DNA from: CAVVPY01 sp963750295
GTDB lineage: Bacteria > Actinomycetota > Actinomycetes > Mycobacteriales > Jatrophihabitantaceae
NCBI GenBank assembly: GCA_963750295.1
Contig: CAVVPY010000008.1
Location: forward strand, 1 to 64,000
Direction of reading: 5' to 3'
DNA: 64,000 bases
The notes below the pieces were generated by a model. The model searched no databases. It saw only the letters and a list, made by a program, of their open reading frames with translations, and was not told the DNA's origin. A program made the position numbers and the translations under genes. Shown here piece by piece: positions 41,801-49,401 of the stretch (positions are counted from its first letter, which is position 1; each line of letters starts with the position of its first letter).

Positions 41801-42496
41801 TCACCGCGACAACCGGGTGGCGAGCTCGTGCGACTGGGCGAGGTACCCGCCGCCGAACAGGACGGCGTGCACCAGCAACGGGAACAGCTGCCACAGGCCG
41901 AGTCGATCGCGCCACCCGTCGGCGAGCGGGTGGGCCTCGTCGTAGGCGTCGGCCGTGCGCTGCGGGATGTGGCCGAACAGGTCCAGCATGGCGAGGTCCA
42001 GCTCGCGGTGACCACCGTACGCGGCCGGATCGATGAGCCACGGCCGGCCGTGCTCGTCGGCCAGCACGTTGCCCGTCCAGAGATCGCCGTGCAGCCGCGC
42101 GACCGGTTCGACCGGTGCGTCCACGCGTACCACGCCGACTTCGTCCGCGAGGCCGACGCGCGCGGCCAACGGCAGCAGCCGGTGCTCGAGGTAGTAGCTG
42201 TTCCAGTCCTCGCCCTCGGGCGAGGGCACCTCGCACCGGCCGACGAACAAGCGGCCCGGTGCGGGCAGGGAGCCGAACCGCGGCGCACCCGCGCGGTGGA
42301 CCTCGGCCAGCATCCGTCCGAGCTCCTCCTCCCCCTCGGCAGAGAGCCGCCCCGGGGTGATCCGCTGCAGCACCAGCCGCTCGGGCGAGTCGTCGAGGAT
42401 CGCCGGGACGCGCGCGCCAGCAGCGGCGAGCCACCTCAGCCCGGCCGCCTCGAGCGGCGCGGGATCAGCCTTGACGAAGTTCGGCGAGCAGGGCAC
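41801..42496 (-). CDS. Fructosamine kinase family protein
   Basis: A 231-residue kinase fold. The catalytic loop LHGDLWTGNVLADEHGRPWLIDPAAYGGHRE (residues 135-165) is the fructosamine/ketosamine-3-kinase signature. The family phosphorylates sugar adducts on proteins or free amines so they fall off. It is shorter than the usual 290 residues because the N-lobe is reduced (begins KADPAPLEAAGLRWL). Its start overlaps the phosphatase gene by 32 bases, so both are one unit. Confidence 0.9.
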   Translation of the reverse strand: MPCSPNFVKADPAPLEAAGLRWLAAAGARVPAILDDSPERLVLQRITPGRLSAEGEEELGRMLAEVHRAGAPRFGSLPAPGRLFVGRCEVPSPEGEDWNSYYLEHRLLPLAARVGLADEVGVVRVDAPVEPVARLHGDLWTGNVLADEHGRPWLIDPAAYGGHRELDLAMLDLFGHIPQRTADAYDEAHPLADGWRDRLGLWQLFPLLVHAVLFGGGYLAQSHELATRLSR

Positions 42497-42920
42497 GGCA
42501 GGCGTCCTCGATCACGTCCAGTACCACGTCGAATCCCTGCGGCCCGCCGTAGTACGGGTCGGGGACGTCGTCGGCGGCCAGCTTGCGCACGCGCTCACGC
42601 GTCCCCGGCGGCGCCGCCCGGATCAGCCGGTGCAGGTTCTCATCGTCCACGGCGAGCAGCAGGTCGAAGTTCTCGAAATCTGCCGGGCCGACCTGGCGGG
42701 CACGCCCGGTCAGCACGAGATCACGGCGTTTGGCCGCCGCGCTCGACCGGGCATCGGGCGGGTCGCCGACATGCCAGTCGCCCATGCCCGCGCTGTCGAC
42801 CACGATCTCAGCGTCGAGCCCCTCGGCGTGGACGAGCGCGCGCATGACGGCTTCGGCCGTGGGCGAGCGGCAGATGTTGCCCGAACACACGAACAGCAAG
42901 CGGGTCAGCACACCGTCCAT
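42465..42920 (-). CDS. Low-molecular-weight protein tyrosine phosphatase
   Basis: A 151-residue LMW-PTP. The P-loop is VCSGNICRSPTAEAV (Cys-x5-Arg) near residues 11-19 and the general-acid loop is DVPDPYYGG. It removes phosphate from tyrosine or, in this operon, might act with the kinase on protein-bound sugars, which is inference. The ATG is 10 bases downstream of the DUF1003 region on the opposite end. Confidence 0.94.
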   Translation of the reverse strand: MDGVLTRLLFVCSGNICRSPTAEAVMRALVHAEGLDAEIVVDSAGMGDWHVGDPPDARSSAAAKRRDLVLTGRARQVGPADFENFDLLLAVDDENLHRLIRAAPPGTRERVRKLAADDVPDPYYGGPQGFDVVLDVIEDACRALLAELRQG

Positions 42921-42930
42921 GGTGCCGGGA

Positions 42931-43362
42931 TCAGCCGGCGTGGCCGGGCTCGGGTCCGGCCAACACGCGCTGGTGGATCTCGGCGGTCAGCTCATGGATC
43001 AGCCGGGTCAAGTCGGTGTTCGCGTGCAGTTCCTGCTCGCTGGCGTTGAAGTCGTGGTCGGCCTTGGCCTGCTGGAACGCCGCCTGCCGGTTCTGCCCGA
43101 TCATCACGAAGGTCGAGAGGAAGATCGCTTCGAGCGACACGATCAGCGTCAGCGTCGGCCACGGGCTCTGCTCGAAGACCAGCATCCACACCGCGAATGC
43201 CGCGATGTGCAGGTACACGAACGCCATCGAGCCGGCGAACTTCGTGATCGCGTCGGCTACTCGAAGCTGGACGTCGCCGGATCGCTTCTCGGCGACGGCC
43301 CTCAGGGCTGGGTGGGGCAGCCACGTGCGCTTGTGGGGAAGGTGGGCGGCGGTCGAACTCAT
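42931..43362 (-). CDS. DUF1003 membrane protein
   Basis: A 143-residue protein with two adjacent membrane helices (MAFVYLHIAAFAVWMLVFEQ and TLTLIVSLEAIFLSTFVMI) followed by the DUF1003 signature IGQNRQAAFQQAKADHDFNA and a coiled-coil tail. ATG 43362 (MSSTAAHLPHKRTWL) is preferred; the longer frame crosses the palindrome array. A second DUF1003 gene occurs at 63509. Function unknown. Confidence 0.88.
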   Translation of the reverse strand: MSSTAAHLPHKRTWLPHPALRAVAEKRSGDVQLRVADAITKFAGSMAFVYLHIAAFAVWMLVFEQSPWPTLTLIVSLEAIFLSTFVMIGQNRQAAFQQAKADHDFNASEQELHANTDLTRLIHELTAEIHQRVLAGPEPGHAG

Positions 43363-43436
43363 GGGATGCCTCTCGACGTCGTGACTGGCGCCCAAAGTCT
43401 GCCCGACCGGCTGGCGCCGTCCCCTGGGCTGGCGGG

Positions 43437-43615
43437 TTTCCCCGCTAGCGACCGGTTCTAGCCCCGACAACCGACCAATCCCGGGGAAACGGCGGCGGGT
43501 TTCCCCGCTAGCGACCGGTTCCAGCCCCGGCAACCGACCAATCCCGGGGAAAGGGCGGCGGGTTTCCCCGCTAGCGACCGGTTCCAGCCCCGGCAACCGA
43601 CCAATCCCGGGGAAA
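43437..43615. repeat. Three 53-bp palindromic modules, 63-bp period
   Basis: Copies at 43437-43489, 43500-43552 and 43563-43615, with 10-base linkers (CGGCGGCGGG, GGGCGGCGGG). Each begins TTTCCCCGCTAGCGACCGGT and ends ACCAATCCCGGGGAAA. The outer eight bases and the GGTT/AACC centre pair; the intervening part pairs less well than in the copies at 17680-17795. The array sits between two minus-strand genes, upstream of DUF1003 and downstream of the Tad cluster. Confidence 0.95.
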
Positions 43616-43624
43616 CGGCGGCGG

Positions 43625-44044
43625 TCAGTAGGTCGGGGCCCGGGCCGAGGACGTGGCGGTGTGGTGGACGCCGCCGCCCTTGCCGAACATGGCGCCGAAG
43701 GCGATCTGCCGGGTCTCGGTGCAGGTGAGGGTGAGGGTCGTGGCGTCCGCGGACAGCACCGCTGCGATGTGCACGTCGGCCCGGGACGGCTCGCGGGCGA
43801 GGTAGCCGGCGCTGGCCCGTTGCACGTCGGCGAACCGCAATGCGTGCATACCCGCTGCGTCCGATCCGCGCGAGATCTGTGCGGCGGTGGACGCGGCGGC
43901 GACGGCCGCACCGTCGCACACGTCCTGCAGGCCACGCTGCTGCACGAACGCATCCCCGGCGGCCACCGAGCCGGCGATCAACATCAGCGCGAGCAGGAAG
44001 AAGCCGAGGACGAGCGGCATCGTCGACCCGCGGTCGTCGCTCAC
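43625..44044 (-). CDS. TadG/Rv3654c-like pseudopilin-related protein
   Basis: A 139-residue protein: short cytoplasmic start (DDRGSTMPLVLGF), one membrane helix (LALMLIAGSVAAGDAFVQQ), and a small extracellular domain with DVCDGAAVAAASTAAQ and paired cysteines. This is the Rv3654c-type secretion/pilus-assembly pattern. The GTG overlaps the stop of the upstream TadE-like gene by four bases. It is the last gene of the Tad operon. Confidence 0.85.
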   Translation of the reverse strand: MSDDRGSTMPLVLGFFLLALMLIAGSVAAGDAFVQQRGLQDVCDGAAVAAASTAAQISRGSDAAGMHALRFADVQRASAGYLAREPSRADVHIAAVLSADATTLTLTCTETRQIAFGAMFGKGGGVHHTATSSARAPTY

Positions 44045-44496
44045 GGCACAGCCCGGTAGTCGTCGATGTGCACCACGTACTCGCCGATCGTCGTGATCCC
44101 CTTGCCTGCCAGCACATTCGGCACGGCCGGGATGCTGACGTAGCGCGTCACGCAGATCGTGAACTCCGCTCCGGGACGCAGTTGGGGGCTCACCGCGGGC
44201 GGCTCGTCCGCGCAGTCCGAACCGGCGCCGACGTACCGCAGCGCAGCATCGTCGGGCAGACCCTGATCGCGCAGGGCGATCCGCGCCGCAACCGACGCGC
44301 GCACCAGCGCCTGGTCGGTCGTCTCGCTCGTGGCGAACGCGCGCCCCGCCTCGCGCGCCGCCTGCGAGACCGCCAGTTCGTTGCGCTGGACGCTGGCGAC
44401 GGCAACGACGAGATACACCAGCGGCAGCATGACGATCACTGCGACGAAGACGAATTCGATGATCGCCGTACCGCCGTCGTCGTGACCGCGCGTCAT
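44041..44496 (-). CDS. TadE-like minor pseudopilin
   Basis: A 151-residue TadE-like protein: a charged start (RGHDDGGTAIIEFVFV, with the conserved Glu one helix-turn into the hydrophobic segment), one membrane helix, and an extracellular domain with two or more cysteines. The Glu matches the type-4-pilin processing site context. It overlaps both neighbours by four bases. Confidence 0.87.
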   Translation of the reverse strand: MTRGHDDGGTAIIEFVFVAVIVMLPLVYLVVAVASVQRNELAVSQAAREAGRAFATSETTDQALVRASVAARIALRDQGLPDDAALRYVGAGSDCADEPPAVSPQLRPGAEFTICVTRYVSIPAVPNVLAGKGITTIGEYVVHIDDYRAVP

Positions 44497-44885
44497 CGCG
44501 ATGTCTCTTTCAAGGCTGACGTGGTGACGTCCACCGTCAGCGGGATCTCGATCGGTGCGAACAGTGCGGGTGCATGGCCGGTGCAATGCACCGTGACCAC
44601 CGCCAGCGCAGAATCCGCGTCGACCCCCTGCCTGCTGCTGCAGATGATCGCTGCCCGGCCACCCAGGCCGTCCGCGATCAACTGCTCGGCGCGCTGCTTG
44701 CCGGCACCGGGTGCCACGTCGGCGGCTGCGGCGAACCGGGCGGCATCGGCCGCGGATGCCGCCACGATGTTGCGTGCGTAGAAGAACACCGCGACCTGCA
44801 GCACGGCGAACAGCAGGAACACGAGCAACACCGAGATGAGGACGAACTCTGCGACCGCCGCACCCTCGTCCCGACCGCGCCGCAC
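44493..44885 (-). CDS. tadE: TadE-family minor pseudopilin
   Basis: A 130-residue TadE protein. The start RRGRDEGAAVAEFVLISVLLVFLLFAVLQ has the family Glu in the hydrophobic helix; the segment FFYARNIVAASAADAARFAA is the TadE helix continuation. An extracellular beta-rich domain with two cysteines follows. GTG start; stop overlaps the next gene. Confidence 0.9.
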   Translation of the reverse strand: MRRGRDEGAAVAEFVLISVLLVFLLFAVLQVAVFFYARNIVAASAADAARFAAAADVAPGAGKQRAEQLIADGLGGRAAIICSSRQGVDADSALAVVTVHCTGHAPALFAPIEIPLTVDVTTSALKETSR

Positions 44886-44890
44886 GATCG

Positions 44891-45094
44891 CTACTTGCTG
44901 TGCGTGACCGAGTCGATCGCGGTGCTGATCGCGCTCTTGATCTGCGGCTCGAACACCCCGATGATCGCGACCACCAGGATCGCGGACATGACGGTCACCA
45001 TCACCCAGCCAGGGACATCACCCCGGTCCCGCTCGTCGTCCCTGGTTCGCGCGATCGCCGCGGTGAACCAGGCGAACAGCAGTTCGAGTCTCAT
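44891..45094 (-). CDS. Flp-type pilin / small Tad pilus subunit
   Basis: A 67-residue protein with a basic and acidic start (RTRDDERDRGDVPGW) and a single hydrophobic helix VMVTVMSAILVVAIIGVFEP followed by KSAISTAIDSVTHSK. Size and position between TadC and TadE match the major Flp pilin of actinobacterial Tad clusters. Maturation would cut before the helix; a clear G-x4-E site is not seen (DVPGWVMV), so processing is uncertain. Confidence 0.8.
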   Translation of the reverse strand: MRLELLFAWFTAAIARTRDDERDRGDVPGWVMVTVMSAILVVAIIGVFEPQIKSAISTAIDSVTHSK

Positions 45095-45103
45095 GCTTCC
45101 TCC

Positions 45104-46048
45104 TCAGCGGGCCAGCGTGGTCAAGGTGAGCAGCCCTGGGTAGAGCGCGAACAGCACAGTGACCGGAAGGATCAGGAACACCACCGGCAGCATCATCGAG
45201 ATCTCCTTGCGGCCCCCGGCATCGAGCAGCGCGCGCTTGCCGATCTCGCGCACGTCCACGGCCTGGGCGCGCAGCACGTCGGCCAGCGGCGTCCCGCGTT
45301 CGATCCCGACGACGATGCCCTGGACGAAGCGCGCGAACGGGTCCAGCGTGGTGCGTTCGGCGACGTCGGCCAGCGCCACGGTGAGCGGCACGCCCGTCTG
45401 CGACCGGCGCAGCGCCCAGTCCAGGTCGTGTGCCAGTTCGCCGCCGGTCAACCGGCAGACCCGGCGCAGCGCGTCCGGTGGCGCCTCACCCGCGACCACG
45501 GCCAAAGCCAGCAGGTCGGCAAGCACGGGGAACTCGGCGAGCATCGCCGCCTGGCGTCGCTCGAGTTGCCGCGAGAGCCACCAATCGCGGCCGAGTGTGC
45601 CGCCGACCAAACCCGCGAGCGCCGCCGCGCCGACGAGCACCGGGTCGACACTCCCGCGCGCGAGCCCGCCGAGCGCTACGGCCAGGCCGGCGCCGAGCAT
45701 GCCGCCAGCACCCCACACCACCTGCTCGATGCGGAACTCTTCGACCGTCAGAAGGCTGCCGAGACCGCCGAGGCGCCGGCGCACCGACGCGGAGCCGCCG
45801 ATGACGCGATCCAGCAGGCCGACGGCATCCGCCAGCGCCGGGCCGAACAGGCGGCGCACCACCGCGAACGGCGTCGCGGTCGCAGATGGTTGGGCCAGCA
45901 GGCGGGACGGTCGCGGCGTGTCGGCCAGGTAGGGAGCGACCCGATCCACCAACCGCACCGGACGCATGGGCGGGGCGGCGCGCACCGCGATCAGCGCGCC
46001 GGCAGCAGCGAGCGCACCGAGGATCGCTCCGAGCAGCCAGTGACTCAT
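45104..46048 (-). CDS. tadC: Tad pilus inner-membrane platform protein TadC
   Basis: A 314-residue GspF-type protein with an N-terminal helix, the cytoplasmic GspF domain (RQAAMLAEFPVLADLLALAVVAGEAP, LDPFARFVQGIVVGIERGTPLADVL) and C-terminal helices (EISMMLPVVFLILPVTVLFALYPGLL). With TadB it forms the membrane platform on which TadA acts. ATG overlaps the TadB stop by four bases. Confidence 0.93.
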   Translation of the reverse strand: MSHWLLGAILGALAAAGALIAVRAAPPMRPVRLVDRVAPYLADTPRPSRLLAQPSATATPFAVVRRLFGPALADAVGLLDRVIGGSASVRRRLGGLGSLLTVEEFRIEQVVWGAGGMLGAGLAVALGGLARGSVDPVLVGAAALAGLVGGTLGRDWWLSRQLERRQAAMLAEFPVLADLLALAVVAGEAPPDALRRVCRLTGGELAHDLDWALRRSQTGVPLTVALADVAERTTLDPFARFVQGIVVGIERGTPLADVLRAQAVDVREIGKRALLDAGGRKEISMMLPVVFLILPVTVLFALYPGLLTLTTLAR

Positions 46049-46893
46049 TGCAGGATCCGCCGATCCTGTGGCAACCGGCCGATCCGCAGCATGATCCGGT
46101 AGGCCACGACACACACCGCCGCGCCGATCGCCAGCAACAAGGTGCCGGCCGCCGAGTCATAGGCCCGCAGGGTCTGCGACTGCGTCCCGAGCAGCAGCAG
46201 CACCAGCCACGGCGCTGCGACGGCCAGCCGGGCCGCGTTCACGATCCAGCCCTGCCGGGTCTCGAGTTCGGATCGGGTCCGCGCGTCCGAGCGCAACAGT
46301 TCCGACAGCGTGCGCAGCACCGTCCCGAGATCGCTGCCCCCGACCTCGCGCGCCACCCGGACGGTCTCGCACACCCGGTCGCCCACCGGGTCGGCCAGGT
46401 CGGCCTTGAGCCGGTCGAGGCACTCGCCGAAGCGTCCGCTCGCGCGGTAGGCAGCGCCGAAGCGCTCGAAGGCCGGACGCAGTTCGGCCGGGCCGCGCTG
46501 CCCGAGCCCGGCCAGCCCCTCGGGCAACGGCATCCCCGCGCGCACGGCGGAGGCAAGGTTGTCGACGGCTTCGGGCCACAGTTCGCGCAGCGCTACCTGC
46601 CGGCGTCGGCGCAGCCGGACCAGCACGGCGATCGGCAGGAAGAACGCGAACACCGCGAAGCACACCGCGATCGTGGCCGTCGCGGTGATCAGCAGCACGA
46701 CAAGGCCCGCAGCAAGCGCGCACAGCACCTGCGCCCCGACCAGTTGCGCGGTGCCGACACCCTCGACCCCGGCCTGACGCAGCAGGTCCGCCCGGCTCGC
46801 GCGCCTGACCGGTGAGCGCTGCGGCGCTCGCGGACCGCTGCGCCAGATCAGGAGCAGACCCACACCCAGCAGCAGCCCGATCAGCGCACCCAT
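46045..46893 (-). CDS. tadB: Tad pilus inner-membrane platform protein TadB
   Basis: A 282-residue GspF-type protein. Landmarks: ELWPEAVDNLASAVRAGMPLPEGLA, VGDRVCETVRVAREVGGSDLGTVLRTLSELLR, RQGWIVNAARLAVAAPWLV and C-terminal helices. It forms the platform with TadC. It starts four bases after the TadA stop. Confidence 0.93.
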   Translation of the reverse strand: MGALIGLLLGVGLLLIWRSGPRAPQRSPVRRASRADLLRQAGVEGVGTAQLVGAQVLCALAAGLVVLLITATATIAVCFAVFAFFLPIAVLVRLRRRRQVALRELWPEAVDNLASAVRAGMPLPEGLAGLGQRGPAELRPAFERFGAAYRASGRFGECLDRLKADLADPVGDRVCETVRVAREVGGSDLGTVLRTLSELLRSDARTRSELETRQGWIVNAARLAVAAPWLVLLLLGTQSQTLRAYDSAAGTLLLAIGAAVCVVAYRIMLRIGRLPQDRRILQ

Positions 46894-46897
46894 CCGC

Positions 46898-48166
46898 TCA
46901 GGCCTCCCGCACGGCGGCCATCGGTCGCTGCGCGAGCAACCGGGCGAGATCGATCCCGGCCGCCTCGAACCGCTCCGGCCGCGGCGGATACCCGTCGGCG
47001 CGGTCGAGCCGGCCCCGCTGCAGGTGGAACAGTTCGGTGGTCTCGATGATGTCGCCCTCGACCCGTCCGGTGACGCCGACGATCTCGCGCACGCGCCGCT
47101 GCCCTGCAGCGTCGATGCCGAGGTGGACCACGAGGTCGACCGAGGTGGCGACCGTCGGCACCACGAAGGTGGCCGACACGTTCTCGCCGGCGAGCAGCGG
47201 AAGCGTGCACATCTTCACCAGCGCCTCGCGCGCCGAATTGGCATGCAGCGTGCACATGCCCGGCAACCCGCTGTTGAGCGCGATCAGCAGGTCGAGACAT
47301 TCCTCCTGCCGAACCTCGCCGACAATGAGCCGGGACGGTCGCATCCGCAAGGCCTCTTTCACCAGGCGCCGCAACGGAATCTCGCCGGTGCCCTCAAGAT
47401 TCGGCTGTCGGGTCTGCATGGCGACACAGTCCGGTGACTGCAGGCGCAGCTCGAAGACCTCTTCGACGGTGACCACGCGTTCACGTCCGGGGATCGCGCC
47501 GCAGAGCGCGTTCAACATCGTCGTCTTCCCCGACTGGGTACCACCGGCGACGAGGATGTTCAGCCCCGCGGCGACGGCTGCCTCCAGGAACCGTGCCGCG
47601 TGCTCGGTCAGGGACCCGGCCGCCACCAGTTCGTCCATCGAGGTCAGGCCGAGGACGAACTTGCGGATGTTCACGGCCATGTGCCGCAAGGTGATCGACG
47701 GGATGACGACGTGCAGGCGTGACCCGTCCGGCAGCATCGCGTCGACGAACGGCGTGGAGAGGTCGATGCGGCGGCCGGTGGTGCGCAGCATCCGTTCGAC
47801 GAGTTCGGCGACCTCGTCGGCGGTGAGGATCAGCGTGGTCAGTTCCGAGCGGCCGCGGCGGGCGACGAAGACCCGGCCCGGCTCGTTGATCCAGATCTCC
47901 TCGATCGTCGGGTCGTCGAGGTAGGGCTGCAGTGCGCCGAACCCGGCGACGGAGTCGAGCAGCGCTCGGGTGGACTCGGCGACGTCGCCCAGTGGCGGCA
48001 GCTGCGAGGTGGTGGCCCGGTCGAGGTAGTCGGCCACGGCCTCCTCGACCAGGCAGGCGACGGAGCCCGGCTCGCCGAACGGGTCCAGCCCGCGGCGGCG
48101 AACCAGTTCGCGGATCTCGCCCTCGAGGATCGACCGAGCCGTCGCCACGCCACTGGCCTCCCACAT
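46898..48166 (-). CDS. tadA: Tad secretion/pilus ATPase TadA (CpaF)
   Basis: A 422-residue secretion ATPase. N-terminal CpaF domain (TIEEIWINEPGRVFVARRG), Walker A NILVAGGTQSGKTTMLNAL, Asp box RVVTVEEVFEL, Walker B MRPSRLIVGEVRQEE and the His box GMCTLHANSAREAL. It powers assembly of the Flp pilus. The usual upstream TadZ/Ssd-type gene is absent; a VapBC pair lies there instead. Confidence 0.95.
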   Translation of the reverse strand: MWEASGVATARSILEGEIRELVRRRGLDPFGEPGSVACLVEEAVADYLDRATTSQLPPLGDVAESTRALLDSVAGFGALQPYLDDPTIEEIWINEPGRVFVARRGRSELTTLILTADEVAELVERMLRTTGRRIDLSTPFVDAMLPDGSRLHVVIPSITLRHMAVNIRKFVLGLTSMDELVAAGSLTEHAARFLEAAVAAGLNILVAGGTQSGKTTMLNALCGAIPGRERVVTVEEVFELRLQSPDCVAMQTRQPNLEGTGEIPLRRLVKEALRMRPSRLIVGEVRQEECLDLLIALNSGLPGMCTLHANSAREALVKMCTLPLLAGENVSATFVVPTVATSVDLVVHLGIDAAGQRRVREIVGVTGRVEGDIIETTELFHLQRGRLDRADGYPPRPERFEAAGIDLARLLAQRPMAAVREA

Positions 48167-48304
48167 GTCCGAATTGCGTATTTTGGGTAGAGCCTAGATC
48201 GGCCATGCCCGAACCGCCAGCACTCCTGCGGTCTGTGGACGACCCGGCGGGCGCCCGTGTGGACATGCTTGCATCACGGATAGCAGAATTGATAGCATGT
48301 GGGC

Positions 48305-48580
48305 GTGTCCAACGTACTCATCCGGGACGTGCCCGCCGACGATCTCGATCAGCTCCGAGCGGCGGCCGCCGAGCGCGGCACCTCGTTACAGCGATACCTC
48401 CGCGACGCGGTACACGCACAGGCGGCGTATCTGCGGCGGCAGGCGGCGCTCACCCGAACGGCCGACCGCTTGGGCGAGCAACGCGCGGTCCCGGAGAAGG
48501 AACGCGCCGCAACCTTGCAGGCCATCGCGGACGCGCACGGCGAGCGTACGGACCGGTTGCGCGGCGAGCCGACGCGTTGA
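48305..48580 (+). CDS. vapB: RHH antitoxin of a VapBC pair
   Basis: A 91-residue protein. Residues 1-40 (SNVLIRDVPADDLDQLRAAAAERG, SLQRYLRDAV) form a FitA/VapB ribbon-helix-helix domain; the tail is helical and charged. GTG 48305. The stop overlaps the toxin TTG. The short direct repeat GATAGCA occurs twice just upstream (48280-48297), a possible operator. Confidence 0.9.
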   Translation: MSNVLIRDVPADDLDQLRAAAAERGTSLQRYLRDAVHAQAAYLRRQAALTRTADRLGEQRAVPEKERAATLQAIADAHGERTDRLRGEPTR

Positions 48581-48990
48581 TCGTCGACGCGTCGCTGATC
48601 ATCGACGCGGTGTCCGACTCCGGCCCGCGCGGTACCGCTGCCCGCCATGCGTTGGCGACTGTCCCAGCGGCGGAACCACTGATCGCGCCGGGGCACTTCG
48701 CGTTCGAGATGATGTCCGGACTCGGCGCCGCCTCGAACCGACCCAACCATCCACTGCAGCCCACCGACCTGGCGCAGGCGCTCCAGGCCGCGGAGTCCTT
48801 CGAGATCGTCATCGAGGCGACGCCGTGGCCCGACGTGCATCGGGCGTGGGCGCTCGCACAGGGGTCGCTGCGCTACGCCGACGCCATCTACGTCGCAGCC
48901 GCTGAACGGCATGCCACTGCGCTTCTGACCGCCGACAGCCGCATCGAGCGCTCTGGTGCGAGCATGTACTGCGAGATCATCACGGTCTGA
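48577..48990 (+). CDS. vapC: VapC PIN-domain toxin
   Basis: A 137-residue PIN RNase. Acidic residues: Asp in LIVDASLIIDAVSD, Glu in FAFEMMSGLG, Asp pair in LRYADAIYVAAAERHATALLTADSRIE. TTG 48577 shares bases with the antitoxin stop (TTGA), giving coupled translation. This is the fourth toxin-antitoxin pair in the window and sits just upstream of the Tad operon on the other strand. Confidence 0.9.
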   Translation: MIVDASLIIDAVSDSGPRGTAARHALATVPAAEPLIAPGHFAFEMMSGLGAASNRPNHPLQPTDLAQALQAAESFEIVIEATPWPDVHRAWALAQGSLRYADAIYVAAAERHATALLTADSRIERSGASMYCEIITV

Positions 48991-49033
48991 TCCACAGCCG
49001 GGACGATGCGCGTGCCTCGACGTCGCGCACCGC

Positions 49034-49288
49034 TCACTGCGACAGCGCGACCGGACGCTTGTTCCGCAGCACACCGATCAGGCCGATCGCCGACACGATC
49101 GCCCAGACGCCTTCGAGCAAGAGGAAGCCCCACTGCCGCTCGATGAACGCATCGACGGCCAGCACACCCGAGCCGACGAGGTTCAGCACCAGGTAGCGCC
49201 GCGACTTCGGGTCCAGCACGCCCCGTTGCCCCAGGGTGAATCCGGCCAGCACGAGCAACGACCCGACGATCTGCACAACCTGACCCAT
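49034..49288 (-). CDS. CBU_0592-like small membrane protein
   Basis: An 84-residue membrane protein. Helices: QIVGSLLVLAGFTLGQRGVL, LVLNLVGSGVLAVDAFI and FLLLEGVWAIVSAIGLIGVL. The segment YLVLNLVGSGVLAVDA and EGVWAIVS are the signature of the CBU_0592 family of unknown function. It stands alone. Confidence 0.8.
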   Translation of the reverse strand: MGQVVQIVGSLLVLAGFTLGQRGVLDPKSRRYLVLNLVGSGVLAVDAFIERQWGFLLLEGVWAIVSAIGLIGVLRNKRPVALSQ

Positions 49289-49401
49289 GACGGCCCCCTT
49301 GTGGGAAGCGTCGTCTTGGCAGTCCGGGTACGGCGCAATCTCGTCCGGGACGCCACCGATCCGGCGACGTCACCACCGATTATCGCACCTCGAAATGCCT
49401 G

